A stretch of 44,539 nucleotides of DNA, taken from contig JAQGDQ010002428.1 of assembly GCA_030141605.1 (NCBI GenBank), positions 1 to 44,539 on the forward strand. Direction: 5' to 3'. This document shows positions 42,467 to 44,539 of this stretch, piece after piece (position 1 is the stretch's first letter; each line of letters begins with the position of its first letter). The notes below the pieces were generated by a model. The model did no database searches. It saw only the letters and a program-made list of their open reading frames with translations, and was not told the DNA's origin. Source of the DNA: Tubiluchus corallicola. Its lineage: Eukaryota; Priapulida; Priapulimorpha; Priapulimorphida; Tubiluchidae. A program made the position numbers and the translations under genes.

Positions 42467-44539
42467 GTGGAGTCATTAGAAAATTTAAGCCCTAGAAATT
42501 ATATTATAATAAAAGGAGCAAAGGTTAATAACCTGAAAAACATATCCTTAGCTATTCCTCGCAATAAATTTATAGTAATAACAGGCTTATCAGGATCTGG
42601 CAAGTCATCTCTTGCCTTTGACACACTTTTTGCCGAAGGACAACGAATGTATGTAGAGAGTCTAAGTGCCTACATAAGGCAGTTTTTAGGTAAAATGGAA
42701 AAGCCAAATGAGAGTACATACAAGGACTGTCACCCGCTATTGCAATAGAGCAGAAAGCTGCATCTAAAAACCCTCGCTCCACTGTCGGGACTACCACTGA
42801 AATTTATGACTATCTAAAGCTGTTATTTGCTAAAATAGGAGAAACTTTCTCGCCTATCAGTGGCAAAAAAGTAACTAAAGATACAGTAGATAGTGTGGTA
42901 GAGTTTTTAAATACATCAAAAAAAGGCTCTACTATTATGATAATGTCTCTGTTAGAAATAGCCGAAGACAGAACCATAGAGAGAGAATTGAGCCTATTAT
43001 TGAACAAAGGGTATAGCAGAATAATAGTAGATAATAAGGTCAAATTTATTGATGAAGCTCTAGAAGAAAACATAAGCAATGACTCTACTATATACATTTT
43101 GATTGATAGAATAAAGTTTGAAGAAAAAAATGAAGATGTTCAATTTAGGCTATTTGATTCTGTACAAACAGCTTTCTTTGAAGGAAATGGTTGCTGCCAA
43201 ATAAATATAGACGAGAAATCTCATCAGTTTTCTAATAAATATGAAGATAATGGAATGTCTTTTGAAGAGCCCTCTGTTAACCTATTTACATTCAACAATC
43301 CATTTGGAGCGTGTAAAAAATGTGACGGTTTGGGAGTAATTTGGGGAATTAATAAAGATTTGGTTATTTCTGATTTAACTTCTTCTGTGTATTCAGGGGC
43401 TATTGTCCCTTGGCGAAGTCCCATAATGTCTTCACGATGGTTAGAACCTTTATTATCAAATGCAAAAAAGTTTGGCTTTCCAATCCATAAGCCCATTAAA
43501 GAACTTTCCCAAGAAGAGTATAACTTGTTATGGGATGGTAATGAATATTTTAAAGGGTTAAATAGCTTTTTTGAAACACTAAATAATCCTGAAAAAATAC
43601 AGTATCGCGTAATGTTATCTCGCTACAAAGGGAAAGTGGAGTGTCATGAATGTAGAGGGACAAGAATTAGAAAAGATGCTTTCTATGTGAAAATAGCAGG
43701 GAAATCAATAGATGAAATTTTGTTGACACCTATATCAAAAGTACACGAGTTTTTTAAGGGATTAAAGCTTACAGAGCATCAAAAAAAACTTGCAGAAAGA
43801 ATTTTAAAAGAGATTTTTAATAGGTTAATGTATATTGAAAAAGTAGGATTGAGCTACTTAACATTAAATCGAACGACCGAAAGCCTATCTGGTGGAGAGC
43901 ATCAACGAATAAAGTTAGCTACTTCCTTGGCAAGTACTCTAACAGGGTCAATGTATATTTTAGATGAACCAAGCATAGGGCTACATCCAAGAGACACAAA
44001 AAATTTAATTGGCGTACTTACCCAACTGCGAAACCTGGGAAACACCGTGATTGTTGTAGAGCATGAAGAGGAGGTTATGCGAGCAGCTGACCATATCATA
44101 GATATAGGACCTGATGCAGGAGAGTTTGGAGGAGAAATAGTATTTGAGGGTAACATATCTGAAATGATTCAAGCCAACTCTTATACAAGCAAATATCTAA
44201 CTCATAGAGAAAAAATTCCTATTCCTTTACAAAAAAGAAAATGGACAAAGTCTATAACACTAACAAATGCCAACACTAACAATTTAAAAAACCTAACTGT
44301 TAACATTCCTCTTGGGTGCTTAGTGAGCATTGTAGGGGTTAGCGGTTCGGGAAAGTCTACTTTGGTGAAAAAAGAGCTATATCCAAATCTAAAAAATAAA
44401 ACAAAAATAAGTGGTGACATAAATAAAATTTCAAGTGTCGAGTACATTGACCAAAACCCCATTGGAAAGTCTTCTCGCTCTAATCCTGCCACATATATCA
44501 AAGTATACGATATTATTCGTCAACTATTTGCAAATGTAC
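42467..44539 (+). pseudogene. uvrA: Excinuclease ABC subunit A, frameshifted near residue 81 and truncated by the window end
   Basis: Starts at GTG 42467. The first frame gives [20 protein letters not shown] (Walker A, ~36-55), [20 protein letters not shown] and ends wrongly at a TAG (42746-42748). From 42715 another frame continues the protein without a break to the window end: [44 protein letters not shown] (zinc module), LSGGEHQRIKLATSLASTLT with MYILDEPSIGLHPRD, and the second Walker A VGVSGSGKSTLV near residue 625. Loss of a single base around 42710 (family consensus is KP[17 protein letters not shown]) explains the shift. UvrA recognises DNA damage for nucleotide excision repair. Whether the lesion is real or a sequence error cannot be told here. 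The missing first zinc Cys pair is usual for Bacteroidetes UvrA. Confidence 0.9.

Overview
The window is a chromosomal stretch of an AT-rich member of the Bacteroidota (Bacteroidetes). The evidence is a fused SecD-SecF protein, the bamD-rpoZ-coaBC-DUF4835(PorD)-recN gene string, the small archaeal/eukaryal-type prolyl-tRNA synthetase, a START-like small protein, a long bacteroidete-type RpoZ, a secreted protein of the kind exported by type IX secretion, no Shine-Dalgarno signals, and repeated upstream matches to the Bacteroidetes promoter (-33 TTTG, -7 TAnnTTTG). The order cannot be fixed from the sequence alone. Nearly every gene is core housekeeping. I see no prophage, insertion sequence, CRISPR array or integrated plasmid.

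Layout. 1-2193: a truncated secreted-protein gene and a sodium:solute symporter, both on the minus strand. 2342-7417: secDF, an FkbM-type methyltransferase and sucC on plus. 7457-10351: an AddB-like PD-(D/E)XK nuclease on minus. 10615-12140: acpP-fabF. 12505-15681: thiC, a ThiE/TenI-like gene and thiD, without a TPP riboswitch. 15682-16255: a long non-coding gap holding a candidate structured RNA. 16256-17881: dnaB. 17933-19012: aroQ then an O-methyltransferase on minus, sharing a start-codon palindrome with xerD (19011-19910). 19928-21064: a MoeB/ThiF-rhodanese fusion on minus. 21250-24058: proS and a 2-oxoacid dehydrogenase E2. 24116-29577: bamD, rpoZ, coaBC, porD-like, recN and a START-like gene. 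29645-33600: a small membrane protein, lysS and an unknown lipoprotein. 33605-38917: minus-strand genes for a bifunctional nuclease, YchF, an AI-2E transporter, NifU, Mrp and IspE. 39014-44539: a GLUG-repeat lipoprotein, a purple-acid-phosphatase-like gene, tRNA-His and the start of uvrA.

The genes cover outer-membrane assembly and export (SecDF, BamD, PorD-like), replication and repair (DnaB, XerD, RecN, AddB-like, UvrA), translation (ProS, LysS, tRNA-His), cofactor supply (thiamine pyrimidine branch, CoA, Fe-S assembly by Mrp and NifU, isoprenoids by IspE) and lipid or central metabolism (AcpP, FabF, SucC, E2).

The most notable features are: (1) a 197-nt element at 15739-15935 with a perfect 10-bp closing stem, several internal hairpins and a likely loop pseudoknot, directly behind a promoter-like sequence; (2) reading-frame breaks in all three protein genes between 39.0 and 42.8 kb, including uvrA, plus a tRNA-His with two adjacent U-U acceptor mismatches, while the preceding 38 kb shows no broken gene; (3) an imperfect tandem duplication that shaped both the end of secDF and the start of the next gene; (4) divergent aroQ and xerD whose start codons overlap inside one CATG.
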